In this document: positions 20,164 through 32,562 of the stretch, one piece after another
Layout: every line of letters begins with the position of its first letter
How positions within the stretch are numbered: position 1 is the first letter of the stretch
Source of the DNA: Rhodocyclaceae bacterium
GTDB lineage: Bacteria; Pseudomonadota; Gammaproteobacteria; Burkholderiales; Rhodocyclaceae
DNA length: 59,347 nt
NCBI GenBank assembly: GCA_004379165.1
Contig: NKXK01000040.1
Span: 1 to 59,347, forward strand
Direction: 5' to 3'
The notes under the pieces: model-generated
Told to the model about the DNA's origin: nothing
The model's database searches: none
Seen by the model: only the letters and a program-made list of their open reading frames with translations
Position numbers and translations under genes: made by a program

Positions 20164-21001
20164 CCTGGTTGACCCTGACGTAAATCGGTTGAAAGGCTTC
20201 GGCCTGCGTGATCTCGATCAGCTTTTCGCGACCAAGTTCCAGCACGGCGAGGAAATGAACGACCAGCCCAGGCACACCCATCTCGGCATCAAACAGCGTT
20301 TCAAACTGCACGAAGCCCCCCTGGCTGTGCAGTACACGCAGGATCAGGCCCATGTGCTCGCGAACCGAGAGTTCTTCACGGCTGATCTTGTGGTTGCGTT
20401 TGAGCACCGCCTGACGGACGACGCTCACCCAGGCCTCTTTAAGGTCGGCAACCGAGACCTCCGGCAGGCGAACCAGCAACGACTTCTCGACCAGCGTCTC
20501 GACCCAGAAGAAATCTCGCTCGGCCTGTGGCATGGCATTCAGATTATGACCAGCAAGCTTGATCTGCTCGTACTCCATCAGCCGGCGCACCAGTTCCGCC
20601 CGCGGATCCTCGACCTGATCGCCCTCGCCGAGCTTCGGGCGCGGCAGCAACATCCGCGACTTGATCTCGATCAGCATCGCCGCCATCACCAGATACTCGG
20701 CCGCCAGCTCCAGGTTGCTCGCCTGCATGCTCTCGATGTAGTCCAAATACTGCCGGGTCAACGGCGCCATCGGAATATCGAGGATATCGACGTTGGCCTT
20801 GCGGATCAGGTAAAGCAGCAGATCAAGCGGCCCCTCGAAGGCGTCGAGCATGACTTCGAGCGCATCCGGCGGGATGTAGAGATCAGCCGGCAAGGTCTCC
20901 ATCGGCTCGCCATAAATTCGGGCGAGCGGCGGAAACAAACTGGGCTGGACGTCCTCCAGCCCGGGTTCGGGAATTTCGAGAAGATCGATGTTGGCGCTCA
21001 T
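20132..21001 (-). CDS. scpA: Segregation and condensation protein A
   Basis: Kleisin subunit bridging the SMC heads. After a proline-rich N-terminus it has [35 protein letters not shown] (positions about 55-90), [21 protein letters not shown] and a C-terminal winged helix. 289 residues. It lies downstream of the LAB_N gene by one base. Confidence 0.95.
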   Translation of the reverse strand: MSANIDLLEIPEPGLEDVQPSLFPPLARIYGEPMETLPADLYIPPDALEVMLDAFEGPLDLLLYLIRKANVDILDIPMAPLTRQYLDYIESMQASNLELAAEYLVMAAMLIEIKSRMLLPRPKLGEGDQVEDPRAELVRRLMEYEQIKLAGHNLNAMPQAERDFFWVETLVEKSLLVRLPEVSVADLKEAWVSVVRQAVLKRNHKISREELSVREHMGLILRVLHSQGGFVQFETLFDAEMGVPGLVVHFLAVLELGREKLIEITQAEAFQPIYVRVNQGGAESGQEGA

Positions 21002-21002
21002 C

Positions 21003-21293
21003 TCACGAGGCAGCAGCCCGCCCCTTGCCCTTGTAATGCAAATGAAGGTTTCGGAAGTAGATGATCAGGCTGAGTGCCTGCCCGAAAATGAATACCGGGT
21101 CCTTGCGGTGAATGGCGTAGATGGTCAGCACCACCCCACCGGCGATACTGAAGTACCAGAAGGAAACCGGAATCACGACCTGCTTGGCCTTCTCGCTCGA
21201 CCACCACTGAACAAGAAAACGCATCATGAACAGCGCCTGACCGCCGAAGCCGATACCGATCCAGATCAGCGTTTCCCAATCCATGCCAAACAT
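21003..21293 (-). CDS. LAB_N-type small membrane protein
   Basis: 96 residues with three hydrophobic stretches (IGIGFGGQALFMMRFLVQWW, IPVSFWYFSIAGGVVLTIYA, PVFIFGQALSLIIYFRNL). These match the short lipid-A-biosynthesis N-terminal domain found in some LpxB proteins and as stand-alone genes next to glycosyltransferases. Here it stands alone between trpS and scpA and overlaps the trpS stop. A role in lipid A or sugar-lipid handling is only suggested by the family. Confidence 0.8.
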   Translation of the reverse strand: MFGMDWETLIWIGIGFGGQALFMMRFLVQWWSSEKAKQVVIPVSFWYFSIAGGVVLTIYAIHRKDPVFIFGQALSLIIYFRNLHLHYKGKGRAAAS

Positions 21294-22495
21294 CAGTGGT
21301 ATTCCAGCCCCATCGACTCGCGCACGTCGCGCATCGTCTCGCGCGCCAACTCACGAGCCTTTTCACAACCATCGGCGATGATGTTCTTTACCAGCACCGG
21401 GTCGTCGAGATACATCTGCGCCCGCTCGCGCATCGGCGCCTGCTCCTTGAGGATCCCTGCGATCACCGGCTGCTTGCATTCGATGCAGCCGATACCGGCG
21501 GTTTTGCAGCCCTGCTCCAGCGTCGCCCGGGTCGCTTCGTCGGTATAGACCTGATGCAACTGCCACACCGGGCAGCGTGCCGGGTCACCCGGATCGGTGC
21601 GGCGCACGCGATTGGTGTCGGTCGGCATCGACTTGACCTTCTTCGCGACCGACTCCTCGGATTCGCGCATGGTGATCGTGTTGCCATAGGACTTGGACAT
21701 TTTCTGCCCATCGAGACCAGGCATTTTCGATTCCGGCGTCAGCAGGTAACCCGGCTCGACCAGAATCATCTTGCCGGTGCCCTCGAGGAAGCCGAACAGG
21801 CGCTCACGGTCAACCGCAGAAAGGTGCTGAATTTCGTTCAGCATCGCCTTAGCCTGCTCGACCGCCTCCTTGTTGCCCTCCTGCTGGAATCGCGTCCGCA
21901 GCTCCTCGTACAGGCGGGCCTTCTTGCTGCCCAGCTTCTTAACAGCCTCACGCGCCTTGTCTTCGAAACCGGGTTCGCGGCCGTACATGTGATTGAAGCG
22001 GCGCGCCAGCTCACGGGTAAATTCAACGTGCGGAATCTGGTCCTCGCCCACCGGCACCTTGTCGGCGCGGTAGATCAGGATGTCGGCACTCATCAGCAAC
22101 GGATAACCAAGGAAGCCATAGGTAGTCAGATCCTTGCCGGCCAGCTTTTCCTGCTGATCCTTGTAGGTCGGTACCCGCTCCAGCCAGCCCAGCGGCGTCA
22201 TCATCGACATCAGCAGGTGCAGTTCGGCATGCTCGGGCACGCGGGACTGGATAAACAGCGTCGCCTGATTCGGATCAACACCGGCGGCCAGCCAGTCGAT
22301 GACCATGTCCCAGCTCGCCTGCTCGATGCCCTGCGGATTGTCGTAATGCGTCGTCAGCGCGTGCCAGTCGGCCACGAAGAACAGACAGGGATACTCATGC
22401 TGGAGCTTGACCCAGTTCTTGAGAACACCGTGGTAATGGCCAAGGTGCAAGGCCCCGGTCGGGCGCATGCCGGAAAGGACACGTTCTGCGTACAT
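21293..22495 (-). CDS. trpS: Tryptophanyl-tRNA synthetase
   Basis: Charges tRNA-Trp; class I synthetase. The HIGH-like motif is GALHLGHYHG near residue 15 and the KMSKS motif is QKMSKS. At about 400 residues it is the longer bacterial form. The ATG at 22495 (MYAERVLSGMRPTG) was chosen because the longer frame starts with a TTG at 22513 that has no benefit. It starts 5 bases after the M50 peptidase stop. CKTAGIGCIECKQPV near residue 325 could be a small metal-binding cluster. Confidence 0.95.
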   Translation of the reverse strand: MYAERVLSGMRPTGALHLGHYHGVLKNWVKLQHEYPCLFFVADWHALTTHYDNPQGIEQASWDMVIDWLAAGVDPNQATLFIQSRVPEHAELHLLMSMMTPLGWLERVPTYKDQQEKLAGKDLTTYGFLGYPLLMSADILIYRADKVPVGEDQIPHVEFTRELARRFNHMYGREPGFEDKAREAVKKLGSKKARLYEELRTRFQQEGNKEAVEQAKAMLNEIQHLSAVDRERLFGFLEGTGKMILVEPGYLLTPESKMPGLDGQKMSKSYGNTITMRESEESVAKKVKSMPTDTNRVRRTDPGDPARCPVWQLHQVYTDEATRATLEQGCKTAGIGCIECKQPVIAGILKEQAPMRERAQMYLDDPVLVKNIIADGCEKARELARETMRDVRESMGLEYH

Positions 22496-22499
22496 AGTT

Positions 22500-23156
22500 T
22501 CAATAAAGACCAAAAATGGATTCGATCGCCCGTGCCGAAAAAACGACGAGCGGATTCATGACGGCGCCGAGGATACCGGTGAATAGCAGGACCAGCAAAA
22601 TCGGGAAGCCCCAGCGCTCCAACTGGGCAAACTTGAAGGCCAGACGGTGCGGCAACAGGCTGACGGCAATGCGACCGCCATCCAGCGGCGGCAAGGGCAG
22701 CAGATTGAGGACCATCAGCACGCAATTGATGATGATGCCGATCTCCGCCATACGCGCCAGCGGCGTGCTGAAAAACTGCGGCAGGAACCAGGAAAGCTTG
22801 AACATCAACGCCCACAGGCAGGCCATCAGCAGATTGGCACCCGGCCCGGCCACAGCCACCCACAGCATGTCCTTTTTCGGATGCCGCAAGCGCCCGAAAT
22901 TGACCGGCACCGGCTTGGCGTAGCCGAAGAGGAAATCTCCGCCCGAAAACAGCAAGATCGCAACGGGAATCAGGATGGTGCCGACCGGATCGATATGGCG
23001 AAGAGGATTGAGGCTGATGCGCCCCTGAAGCCAGGCCGTCGGGTCGCCAAAATAGCGCGCGGCGTAACCATGGGCGGCTTCGTGCAGGGTGATCGCAAAT
23101 ATCACCGGCAAGGCAGCAACGGCGATGGTCTGGATCAGGGCGTTGATGTCGTCCAC
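22500..23156 (-). CDS. M50-family site-2-type membrane metalloprotease
   Basis: Predicted intramembrane zinc protease of the small SREBP/YwhC type. HEAAH at residues 25-29 gives two zinc ligands and the catalytic Glu. NLLPLPPLDGGR near residue 152 supplies the third ligand (Asp). There are several hydrophobic segments and no PDZ domain. 218 residues. The substrate is not known. It sits between yciO-type and trpS genes. Confidence 0.9.
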   Translation of the reverse strand: MDDINALIQTIAVAALPVIFAITLHEAAHGYAARYFGDPTAWLQGRISLNPLRHIDPVGTILIPVAILLFSGGDFLFGYAKPVPVNFGRLRHPKKDMLWVAVAGPGANLLMACLWALMFKLSWFLPQFFSTPLARMAEIGIIINCVLMVLNLLPLPPLDGGRIAVSLLPHRLAFKFAQLERWGFPILLVLLFTGILGAVMNPLVVFSARAIESIFGLY

Positions 23157-23159
23157 GCG

Positions 23160-23786
23160 TCAGTCCAGCCCGAAAGGCGCCAGCGACCCGCGACCGGCAC
23201 GTACCAGCTCCGGCGCCGAACCGGTCAGGTCGATGATGGTCGTCGGTTCGGTGCCGCAATGGCCGGCATCGAGAATCAATTCCAGATGGTCGTCCAGTCG
23301 ATCCTGGATTTCCCAGCCTTCGGTCAGCGGACTGTCGTCGCCGGGCAGTTGCAGCGTCGTCGTCAGCAGCGGCTCGCCCAACTCGGCCAGCAAGGCCAGC
23401 GCCACGGGATGATCGGGAATACGCAGGCCGATGGTCTTGCGCTTCGGGTGCATCACACGCCGCGGCAACTCTTTCGAGCCTTCGAGAATGAAGGTGTAGC
23501 TGCCCGGCGTCGTCGCCTTGAGCAACCGATACTGCGAGTTATCGACGCGGGCGTAGTTCGCGATTTCGGAGAGATCGCGGCACATCAGCGTCAGGTGGTG
23601 GCGCTCGTCCATCTGACGAATCTGACGGATGCGGTCAAGCGCTTCCTTGTCACCGAGATGACAGCCGAGCGCATAGCAGGAGTCGGTCGGCAGGGCGAGC
23701 ACGGCACCTTCGCGGATGAATTGCGTAGCCTGGATCAGCAGCCGCTCCTGCGGCGTCTCCGGATGAATATTGACGATGCGAGCCAT
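23160..23786 (-). CDS. L-threonylcarbamoyladenylate synthase-like protein (YciO/Sua5/YrdC family)
   Basis: 208 residues of the YrdC fold. FIREGAVLALPTDSCYALGC is near the N-terminus, the RIRQIRQMDERHHLTLMCRD nucleotide-binding region follows, and TPGSYTFILEGSKELPRR lies mid-protein. YciO-type proteins are paralogues of TsaC. The threonylcarbamoyl step of tRNA t6A is the family reaction, but its activity in YciO members is uncertain. It overlaps no neighbour and is two bases from the PHP gene. Confidence 0.88.
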   Translation of the reverse strand: MARIVNIHPETPQERLLIQATQFIREGAVLALPTDSCYALGCHLGDKEALDRIRQIRQMDERHHLTLMCRDLSEIANYARVDNSQYRLLKATTPGSYTFILEGSKELPRRVMHPKRKTIGLRIPDHPVALALLAELGEPLLTTTLQLPGDDSPLTEGWEIQDRLDDHLELILDAGHCGTEPTTIIDLTGSAPELVRAGRGSLAPFGLD

Positions 23787-23787
23787 A

Positions 23788-24627
23788 TCAGATGATCAGA
23801 CGCCAGACCGGCTTCAGGTCTTCCGGCAATTGCGGCAACTTGCCGAGGTCGACGTAGCTTTCTTCCGGCCCATGAAAATCCGAGCCACGGGAAGCATGAA
23901 ATTCGTAATGACGGGCCAGACGCGCGAAATGCATTACGTGGTCCGGCGAATGGCTGCCGCAGGTCACCTCGACGCCACGACCACCGGTATCCTTAAAATC
24001 ATCGAGAAAGCGACGCATGTCCGTTCCCGACATTTTGTAGCGCCCTGGGTGCGCTACCACGGCAACCCCGCCCGCCGCATTGATCCAGCCGACGGCTTCT
24101 TCAAGCGTTGCCCAGCGATGATCGACATAACCCGGTTTGCCCGGTGTCAGGTAATGCTGAAACACGCCCGGCACATCACGGGCAATGCCGATCGAAACAA
24201 GATAGCGGGCAAAATGGGCCCGGGAAATCAGGCTGGCGTTGGTGGCAAAACACAACGCGCCCTCATAAACGCCGGGAATACCAATGGCGGCAAGCGCATC
24301 ACCCATTCGCCTGGCACGCTCGATACGGCCGATTCTTAGCTCATCCAGCCCATTCACGAGCCCCGGATGCTGATGATCGAAACCCAAGCCGACAATATGA
24401 ATCGGCGTACCGCGCCATTCGATGGAAATTTCGACGCCATTGACGAAACGCATCCCGGCGGCCTCAGCTACCGAGCGCGCTTCATCGAGCCCCCCAAGAT
24501 CGTCGTGATCGGTTAACGCCCAGAGGTCGACCCCATTCCCCGCGGCACGTTCAGCGACGACGCGCGGCGGCAACAGACCATCGGAAACCGAGGAATGGCA
24601 GTGAAAATCGAAATTGGCTGGGGTCAC
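23788..24627 (-). CDS. PHP-domain phosphoesterase (YciV/RNase AM type)
   Basis: 279 residues. Metal-binding PHP motifs are FDFHCHSSVSDG at 6-17 and LWALTDHDDLGG near 37. A central helical insertion follows (about 95-185), then VAHPGRYKM and HASRGSDFHGPEE near the C-terminus. E. coli YciV is a 3',5'-nucleoside bisphosphate phosphatase and 5'-3' exonuclease of RNA ends. I assign the same family without claiming the reaction. It is divergent from the gcv operon. Confidence 0.88.
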   Translation of the reverse strand: MTPANFDFHCHSSVSDGLLPPRVVAERAAGNGVDLWALTDHDDLGGLDEARSVAEAAGMRFVNGVEISIEWRGTPIHIVGLGFDHQHPGLVNGLDELRIGRIERARRMGDALAAIGIPGVYEGALCFATNASLISRAHFARYLVSIGIARDVPGVFQHYLTPGKPGYVDHRWATLEEAVGWINAAGGVAVVAHPGRYKMSGTDMRRFLDDFKDTGGRGVEVTCGSHSPDHVMHFARLARHYEFHASRGSDFHGPEESYVDLGKLPQLPEDLKPVWRLII

Positions 24628-24702
24628 GGTTCAGACTGAAGGCAAAAAGCGAGTTTATCACGAAGGCCCTCCCCCTCCGGAAAGCCTTGTGCAGCGCACA
24701 GG

Positions 24703-24731
24703 TTGATTCGACCGAAGCATCCCGATATAGT
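24703..24731 (+). promoter_or_regulatory. Promoter of the gcvTHP operon
   Basis: TTGATT at 24703-24708 and TATAGT at 24726-24731 are separated by 17 bases, a near-consensus sigma-70 promoter. Transcription should begin at about 24738, immediately before the riboswitch. Confidence 0.8.
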
Positions 24732-24740
24732 GCCCGACGT

Positions 24741-24925
24741 TCCGTGGGAGAGCGCAGGCTTGTCAGAGACGAGTGCTGCCGCCGAAGGCGCAAAACCACC
24801 CGAAAACGCTCAGGCAAAAGGACCGCGGAACACGGCGTAAGCCAAAAAACTCTGGAGAGCGATGACGGCCCTGGCCGACATCCACCGATGGGGCAAATCT
24901 CTCAGGTATCAAGGACAGAGGGGTG
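24741..24925 (+). ncRNA. Tandem glycine riboswitch
   Basis: Two consecutive glycine aptamers can be read. The first has GGGAGAGCGCAG, GCCGAAGGCGCAA and CTCAGGCAAAAGGAC. The second has CTGGAGAGCGATGACGG, CACCGATGGGGCAAA and CTCTCAGGTATCAAGGAC. These are the conserved core elements of the gcvT-type riboswitch. It lies directly upstream of gcvT and ends into a terminator-like hairpin, so glycine binding should switch on the cleavage genes. Confidence 0.95.
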
Positions 24926-24972
24926 AAACGAAAGAACGCGGCAAAACGCGTTTTTTGCGTTTCACCCCTTTT
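24920..24972 (+). terminator. Expression-platform hairpin of the glycine riboswitch
   Basis: GGGGTGAAACG (24920-24930) can pair with CGTTTCACCCC (24958-24968), followed by TTTT. Nested inside is a smaller hairpin, AACGCG-GCAAAA-CGCGTT, followed by T residues. The outer stem begins in the last bases of aptamer 2, so ligand binding and terminator formation can compete. Confidence 0.8.
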
Positions 24973-25016
24973 CCGTTTCTAGAACTGACGTTAATGATCG
25001 TCTTTAAAGGATTGAT

Positions 25017-26120
25017 ATGCTGAAGAAAACGGTTTTGAACTCTGCCCATCGCGCGCTCAACGCCCGGATGGTCGATTTCGGCGGCTGGGACATGCCGGTT
25101 AACTACGGCTCCCAGATTGAGGAACACCACGCGGTGCGTATGGACTGCGGTATGTTTGACGTATCGCACATGTGCCCGGTCGATCTGGTCGGCGCCGATT
25201 GCCGGCCTTTCCTTTCCCGCCTCGTCGCCAATGATGTTGCCAAACTCACCGTCTCCGGCAAGGCGCTTTACTCTGCCATGCTCAATGAGGCTGGCGGCGT
25301 CATCGACGACCTGATCATCTATTTCCTGACCGACACCCGCTTCCGCATCGTCGTCAATGCCGGTACCGCCGAGAAAGATCTGGCCTGGATGCTGGCCAAG
25401 GCTGCCGAGTGGAAAATGGATGTCACGATCACCCAGCGTCGCGATGGCGAGTCCACAAACGGCGGCGCCCTCGGCATCATCGCCGTGCAAGGCCCGAACG
25501 CCCGCGCCAAGGTCTGGCAGGTACTGCCGCAGGCCAAAGCCGCGACCGAAGGATTGAAAGCCTTCTTCGCCGCCGAAGTCGATCAGTATTTCATCGCCAG
25601 CACCGGTTACACCGGGGAAGACGGCTACGAAATCATGCTTCCGGCCAGCGAGGCCGAAAGCCTGTGGAACAAGCTCAAGGATGCAGGCGTCGCGCCTTGC
25701 GGCCTGGGCGCCCGCGACACGCTGCGTCTCGAAGCCGGCATGAACCTCTACGGTCAGGACATGGATGAAACCGTATCGCCGCTCGACGCCGGTCTGAGTT
25801 GGACCGTCGCCATGAAGGACGATCGCGATTTTGTCGGTAAATCCGCGTTGACCGCAGCCGGCCAGCAACAGCAGTTCCTCGGCCTGATCCTGCTCGACAA
25901 GGGCGTGCTGCGCGGCCATCAGAAAGTCATTACTGCGCAGGGCGTCGGCGAAATCACCTCCGGCTCCTTTTCGCCGACGTTGCAGCAATCCATCGCCCTC
26001 GCCCGTCTGCCGCTTGGCGTTGCCATCGGCGACGAAGTTCAGGTGGATATCCGCGGCAAGCTGCTCAAGGCCAAGGTCACCAAACCCGTATTCGCCCGCA
26101 ACGGCAAAGCAGTCATCTAA
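25017..26120 (+). CDS. gcvT: Glycine cleavage system T protein (aminomethyltransferase)
   Basis: Transfers the aminomethyl carbon to tetrahydrofolate and releases ammonia. 367 residues with [20 protein letters not shown] near the N-terminus, [17 protein letters not shown] and [20 protein letters not shown], which bear the folate-binding residues. First gene of gcvTHP, controlled by the riboswitch upstream. Start ATG at 25017 after AAAGGA. Confidence 0.97.
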   Translation: MLKKTVLNSAHRALNARMVDFGGWDMPVNYGSQIEEHHAVRMDCGMFDVSHMCPVDLVGADCRPFLSRLVANDVAKLTVSGKALYSAMLNEAGGVIDDLIIYFLTDTRFRIVVNAGTAEKDLAWMLAKAAEWKMDVTITQRRDGESTNGGALGIIAVQGPNARAKVWQVLPQAKAATEGLKAFFAAEVDQYFIASTGYTGEDGYEIMLPASEAESLWNKLKDAGVAPCGLGARDTLRLEAGMNLYGQDMDETVSPLDAGLSWTVAMKDDRDFVGKSALTAAGQQQQFLGLILLDKGVLRGHQKVITAQGVGEITSGSFSPTLQQSIALARLPLGVAIGDEVQVDIRGKLLKAKVTKPVFARNGKAVI

Positions 26121-26158
26121 ACTCATTTTCAATAAATTCGCCCATTCAGGAGAAAATC

Positions 26159-26545
26159 ATGTCCAACGTCCCGTCCAACCTCAAGTACGCCGCCTCCCAC
26201 GAGTGGGTTCTCAAGAACGCTGACGGTTCCGTCACCATCGGCATCACCGACCACGCGCAGGAAGCCCTGGGCGACCTCGTTTTCGTCGAACTGCCGGAAG
26301 TCGGCGCCCATTACGCCGCCGACAAGGAAATCGCCGTCGTCGAATCGGTCAAGGCCGCGGCTGACGTCTATGCGCCGATCGCCGGTACCGTCACCGAAGT
26401 GAACCAGGCCGCCGCCGATGCACCGGAATCGGTCAATTCCGACGCCTACGCCGCCTGGTTGTTCAAAATGACGCCGGACAACTTGGCCGATGTCGACGCC
26501 CTGCTCGACGCCGCTGCCTACCAGGCCGTGGCCGACGCCGCATGA
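26159..26545 (+). CDS. gcvH: Glycine cleavage system H protein
   Basis: Lipoyl carrier that shuttles the aminomethyl group between P, T and L proteins. 128 residues; the lipoylation site is Lys65 in [13 protein letters not shown]. The AGGAGAA ribosome site precedes the ATG. The second gene of the operon. Confidence 0.97.
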   Translation: MSNVPSNLKYAASHEWVLKNADGSVTIGITDHAQEALGDLVFVELPEVGAHYAADKEIAVVESVKAAADVYAPIAGTVTEVNQAAADAPESVNSDAYAAWLFKMTPDNLADVDALLDAAAYQAVADAA

Positions 26546-26626
26546 TTTCCGATTTTGGGCGCTTTTCGGGGTTGACCGCAGCCGCCCCCCGGAAGGCGCC
26601 CGAACGCCAACGAGACCGAATCCGAC

Positions 26627-29503
<2,877 letters not shown>

Positions 29504-29522
29504 TCGGCGCCCGCCTCCAGAC

Positions 29523-29548
29523 AACCGCCGGCCCGTCCGGCGGTTTTT
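29523..29548 (+). terminator. Terminator of the gcvTHP operon
   Basis: AACCGCCGG and CCGGCGGTT form a 9-base GC-rich stem with a 5-base loop, followed by TTTTT (overlapping the stem end) on the plus strand. It lies just after gcvP and before the convergent CHAT gene. Confidence 0.9.
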
Positions 29549-29557
29549 CGTTGACCG

Positions 29558-32476
29558 TCAGCTGCCGTCGCCCACCAGCACGAAAGGCGCCCAGAACATC
29601 GGGTGGGCGTAGCTGTATTCCTTGCCGGCACTCTTCTGCATCAGCCCGAGCGCAGCCTGTTGCAGGGCAACGGCGCGCGACATGCCCGGCTGTGCCAACT
29701 GGCGGCGGAAGGTATCTGTGGTCAGCAGGCGGGCGGATTCGGTCTCGACAGCCCAACTTGTGGCCAGCAGCGCCCGCGCGCCGGCAAAGAAGAACGCGCG
29801 CCCGAGTCCGGAAAATGATTCGGCACCGCCGAAGTTGCTGTCGGCGGCCGCAGTGTTGCAGGCTGACAGCACCACCCAGTCCGCCCTCAGTTTCAGGCCG
29901 AGAATCTCTTCCATTGTCAGCATCCCATCCTCGGTGTCGCCACTCAGCTGCGGATTCGACAGCGCCAGTGCCGGTTGGTAAAGGCCCGGCATCTCGCCGC
30001 TCATCAAGCCGTGCGTGGCAAACATCACCACCCGATACGCCGCCAGATCGGCCGCCTTGACCCGGCTTTCACTGGCCGCCTTCTGTAGCAGGATGTCCCG
30101 CTCGCCATCAGCCGCCAGCACTTTCGCGATATCGCGCAGTTCAAGGGCCGTATCCGGCAACTGCGGCAAGAGGTCGAAATTGATGCGATTTTCCGCGACT
30201 ACCGCAGCAGGCTTCAGATTCAGGTTGCGACGAACCATCCCGCGCGTTGGTGCGGTCGCGCTGGCCAGATTGAACACTGGATCGCCGATACCGACAAACG
30301 GACGCGCCGCAGGTGCTGTCACGGGCATGCTGCGCAGGGCGCTGAAGGCAACCACCGACGGCATCTGCGAAACTGCAAGCTGCCGTAGCAACCAGGGGGC
30401 TTGCGCCATGTTGGCGTAGAGCAGGCTGCTCTTGCCGGCCTGCCAAGGCGCGGTGAGCAATGTGCCGAGCGGCAACTGGGCGAGCTTGCCATGCGGCACG
30501 ATGATCAGTTCGCGGGCGCCGGACCATCCGGCTTCGACCGGCTGCAGCAACTGACTGTACAGCGCATGCGCTCGGGCACTGTCGAAGCTCGGCAGCGTAT
30601 TGCCGCTGGTCGCATTCGGGTCCAGCGCCTGCCGCAGGGTAAGTACGGCGTCGGCCACGGCAACTGCATTTACCGTGGCCAGCGCAAAAGCTGGCGCCCG
30701 TCCGGCACTCAGCGCCCACACCAGCGTATGCGTACTCCCGGGATAGATCGAGACCATGGCCTCCCCCGGCTTCAAGGCCACCCCGGCCGCATCCAGGCTG
30801 ACCGGACGGGGATCGATCAGGCTGGCGTAGTCGGGAAAGCGCCTGGCGAGTTCCCGCGATACCTCGCCATGGCGCTGCCGCAGCGCGATAAGGTTGTTGC
30901 GCATCTCGGCGACCACGGCATCGTGTTCCTGCACACGCCCGCGCGACAGCAAATTAGCCAAACCGTCTGCCAATTGGCCAATTTCCCGCTGCAGATCCTG
31001 CTCACGTCCCGCCATCTCGGCCAATACCGGATCCTTGATGCTCGCCCGCGACGCCGCCACCGCCAGTGCCCGCTGTACAACGCTCCCGCGCGCCACATCC
31101 GCCATTCGGAAAGCTTCATCCTGTGCGAAGGCACGATGCGGAGAATTGGCATCGGCGGCCAACTCGCCCAGCAGCATCAGGTAGCCATCCAGCATCCAGC
31201 CCAGCCGCGCCGTACGCAGTACGCCACCATCGGGCGCCGAACGCTCGCCATTCGACAAGGCGAGCACCTTCGGAATCGCGACGCGCAGTTCCGCAAGCGC
31301 CGCCTCCTTGTCACCGTTGGCAGCCAATGCCACCCCAAGGAAGGCGCGCCCCTCCCAAGTCGACAGCGACTGTTCGTCAAAGAGGCCTTGCCGTGATTTG
31401 ACGATACGCCGCATCAACTCTAGTGCCTCGCCAGCACGGCCGACGCGTACCAGGGTATAGGCGTACTCCGGAGGGTAATCGCCGAGGTTGCCCCGCTGTG
31501 CCCCTGCCTGGCGCAAAACAGCGGCACGCTCTTCAAAGCGCGCCAGTGCATGGGACCAGCGCTCCTCCAGCATGTCGATCAAGGCCAGATTGATACGCAC
31601 AATCGCAACGCGCATCGATGCTTCGGCGTTCCCGGCGCCTTCAATTTCCCGCTGCAAGGTTTCGAAGGCAGCACGGGCTTCCTTCAGCCGTCCCTGTTCC
31701 AGCAGCACCCGCCCGGCGGGCAAGGCGACCCGGTAACGCAGGGCCGGTCGCCGCATTTTGTTTGCCAGCCGATCAATCTCCGGTTGCTGCTGGGCGATGA
31801 CCGCACCGGCCTCGGCCAGTTTGCCTGCCGCCACGAGCGACCCCAACAGTCCGGCGGTGCAATCTACAAGGTAGAACTGCGCCCCCTGATGCTCAGCAGT
31901 CGCCAACTGCTTCTCCACAAACGACAAACAGGTTCGCCAGGCGACTTCGGCGTCCTTGAGATGTCCGGCACGCGATAGATAAGTGGCATTGGCCCAGGCG
32001 GCACCTGCCTGCCAGTAATTCCCCTGCCGCGACCACTGGGGCAAGCCGCGCAGGCGGGTCATCAGCGCCTGCAAATCGGCCAATGCCTTTTTCGCCTTGC
32101 CCATCTGAAACAAATTGGGGTAGAGCGATGCCAGCTTGACACGAACGAGAAACTCCTGGCCCGGCAGCGTCGCCAGCTTGCTTTGGCGCTCGGCGATCTG
32201 GATCGCCCGATAGACATTGCCACGATCTGCGTAGTACTCACCCAGACGCTGGTAAAGTACAAAGCTGTCGGGTGACTCGGCACCGATCGTATTGATCCCG
32301 TCCTCAAGCGCTGCCAACTCCGCCGCCGTATCCCCGCCCTCGCGCGCCGCCAGTGAGCGATCCAAGATCTGCTGAACCGCCGGTGGCAAGGGCGTGCGTT
32401 CCTGCGCCCAGCCAAGGCCATATCCCGCGACGATCAGTATCACTCCGGCGAGATGGCGCCTGAATGTCTCTTTCAT
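29558..32476 (-). CDS. Secreted TPR-CHAT protein (caspase-like protease domain)
   Basis: 972 residues from MKETFRRHLAGVIL (chosen start; the frame extends 8 residues further). The hydrophobic N-terminus ending AQERTPL looks like a signal peptide. Residues about 30-600 are helical TPR-like repeats (YQRLGEYYADRGNVYRAIQIA and others). The C-terminal 280 residues are a CHAT domain. The predicted catalytic dyad is His in VMFATHGLMSGE, near residue 822, and Cys in WVVLSACNTAAAD, near residue 873. This is a stand-alone gene. CHAT domains are caspase-clan proteases, used in several regulated systems, but a substrate or trigger cannot be seen. The apparent signal peptide points to the periplasm, which is unusual for CHAT effectors of defence. 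Confidence 0.88.
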   Translation of the reverse strand: MKETFRRHLAGVILIVAGYGLGWAQERTPLPPAVQQILDRSLAAREGGDTAAELAALEDGINTIGAESPDSFVLYQRLGEYYADRGNVYRAIQIAERQSKLATLPGQEFLVRVKLASLYPNLFQMGKAKKALADLQALMTRLRGLPQWSRQGNYWQAGAAWANATYLSRAGHLKDAEVAWRTCLSFVEKQLATAEHQGAQFYLVDCTAGLLGSLVAAGKLAEAGAVIAQQQPEIDRLANKMRRPALRYRVALPAGRVLLEQGRLKEARAAFETLQREIEGAGNAEASMRVAIVRINLALIDMLEERWSHALARFEERAAVLRQAGAQRGNLGDYPPEYAYTLVRVGRAGEALELMRRIVKSRQGLFDEQSLSTWEGRAFLGVALAANGDKEAALAELRVAIPKVLALSNGERSAPDGGVLRTARLGWMLDGYLMLLGELAADANSPHRAFAQDEAFRMADVARGSVVQRALAVAASRASIKDPVLAEMAGREQDLQREIGQLADGLANLLSRGRVQEHDAVVAEMRNNLIALRQRHGEVSRELARRFPDYASLIDPRPVSLDAAGVALKPGEAMVSIYPGSTHTLVWALSAGRAPAFALATVNAVAVADAVLTLRQALDPNATSGNTLPSFDSARAHALYSQLLQPVEAGWSGARELIIVPHGKLAQLPLGTLLTAPWQAGKSSLLYANMAQAPWLLRQLAVSQMPSVVAFSALRSMPVTAPAARPFVGIGDPVFNLASATAPTRGMVRRNLNLKPAAVVAENRINFDLLPQLPDTALELRDIAKVLAADGERDILLQKAASESRVKAADLAAYRVVMFATHGLMSGEMPGLYQPALALSNPQLSGDTEDGMLTMEEILGLKLRADWVVLSACNTAAADSNFGGAESFSGLGRAFFFAGARALLATSWAVETESARLLTTDTFRRQLAQPGMSRAVALQQAALGLMQKSAGKEYSYAHPMFWAPFVLVGDGS

Positions 32477-32562
32477 GTTCCGGGTCCCCCTTGAATGCAT
32501 AAATCTAACGAAACGACCATGCCGATGTAAAGTTCAGCCTTTACCGACCACAGCTTACAACC

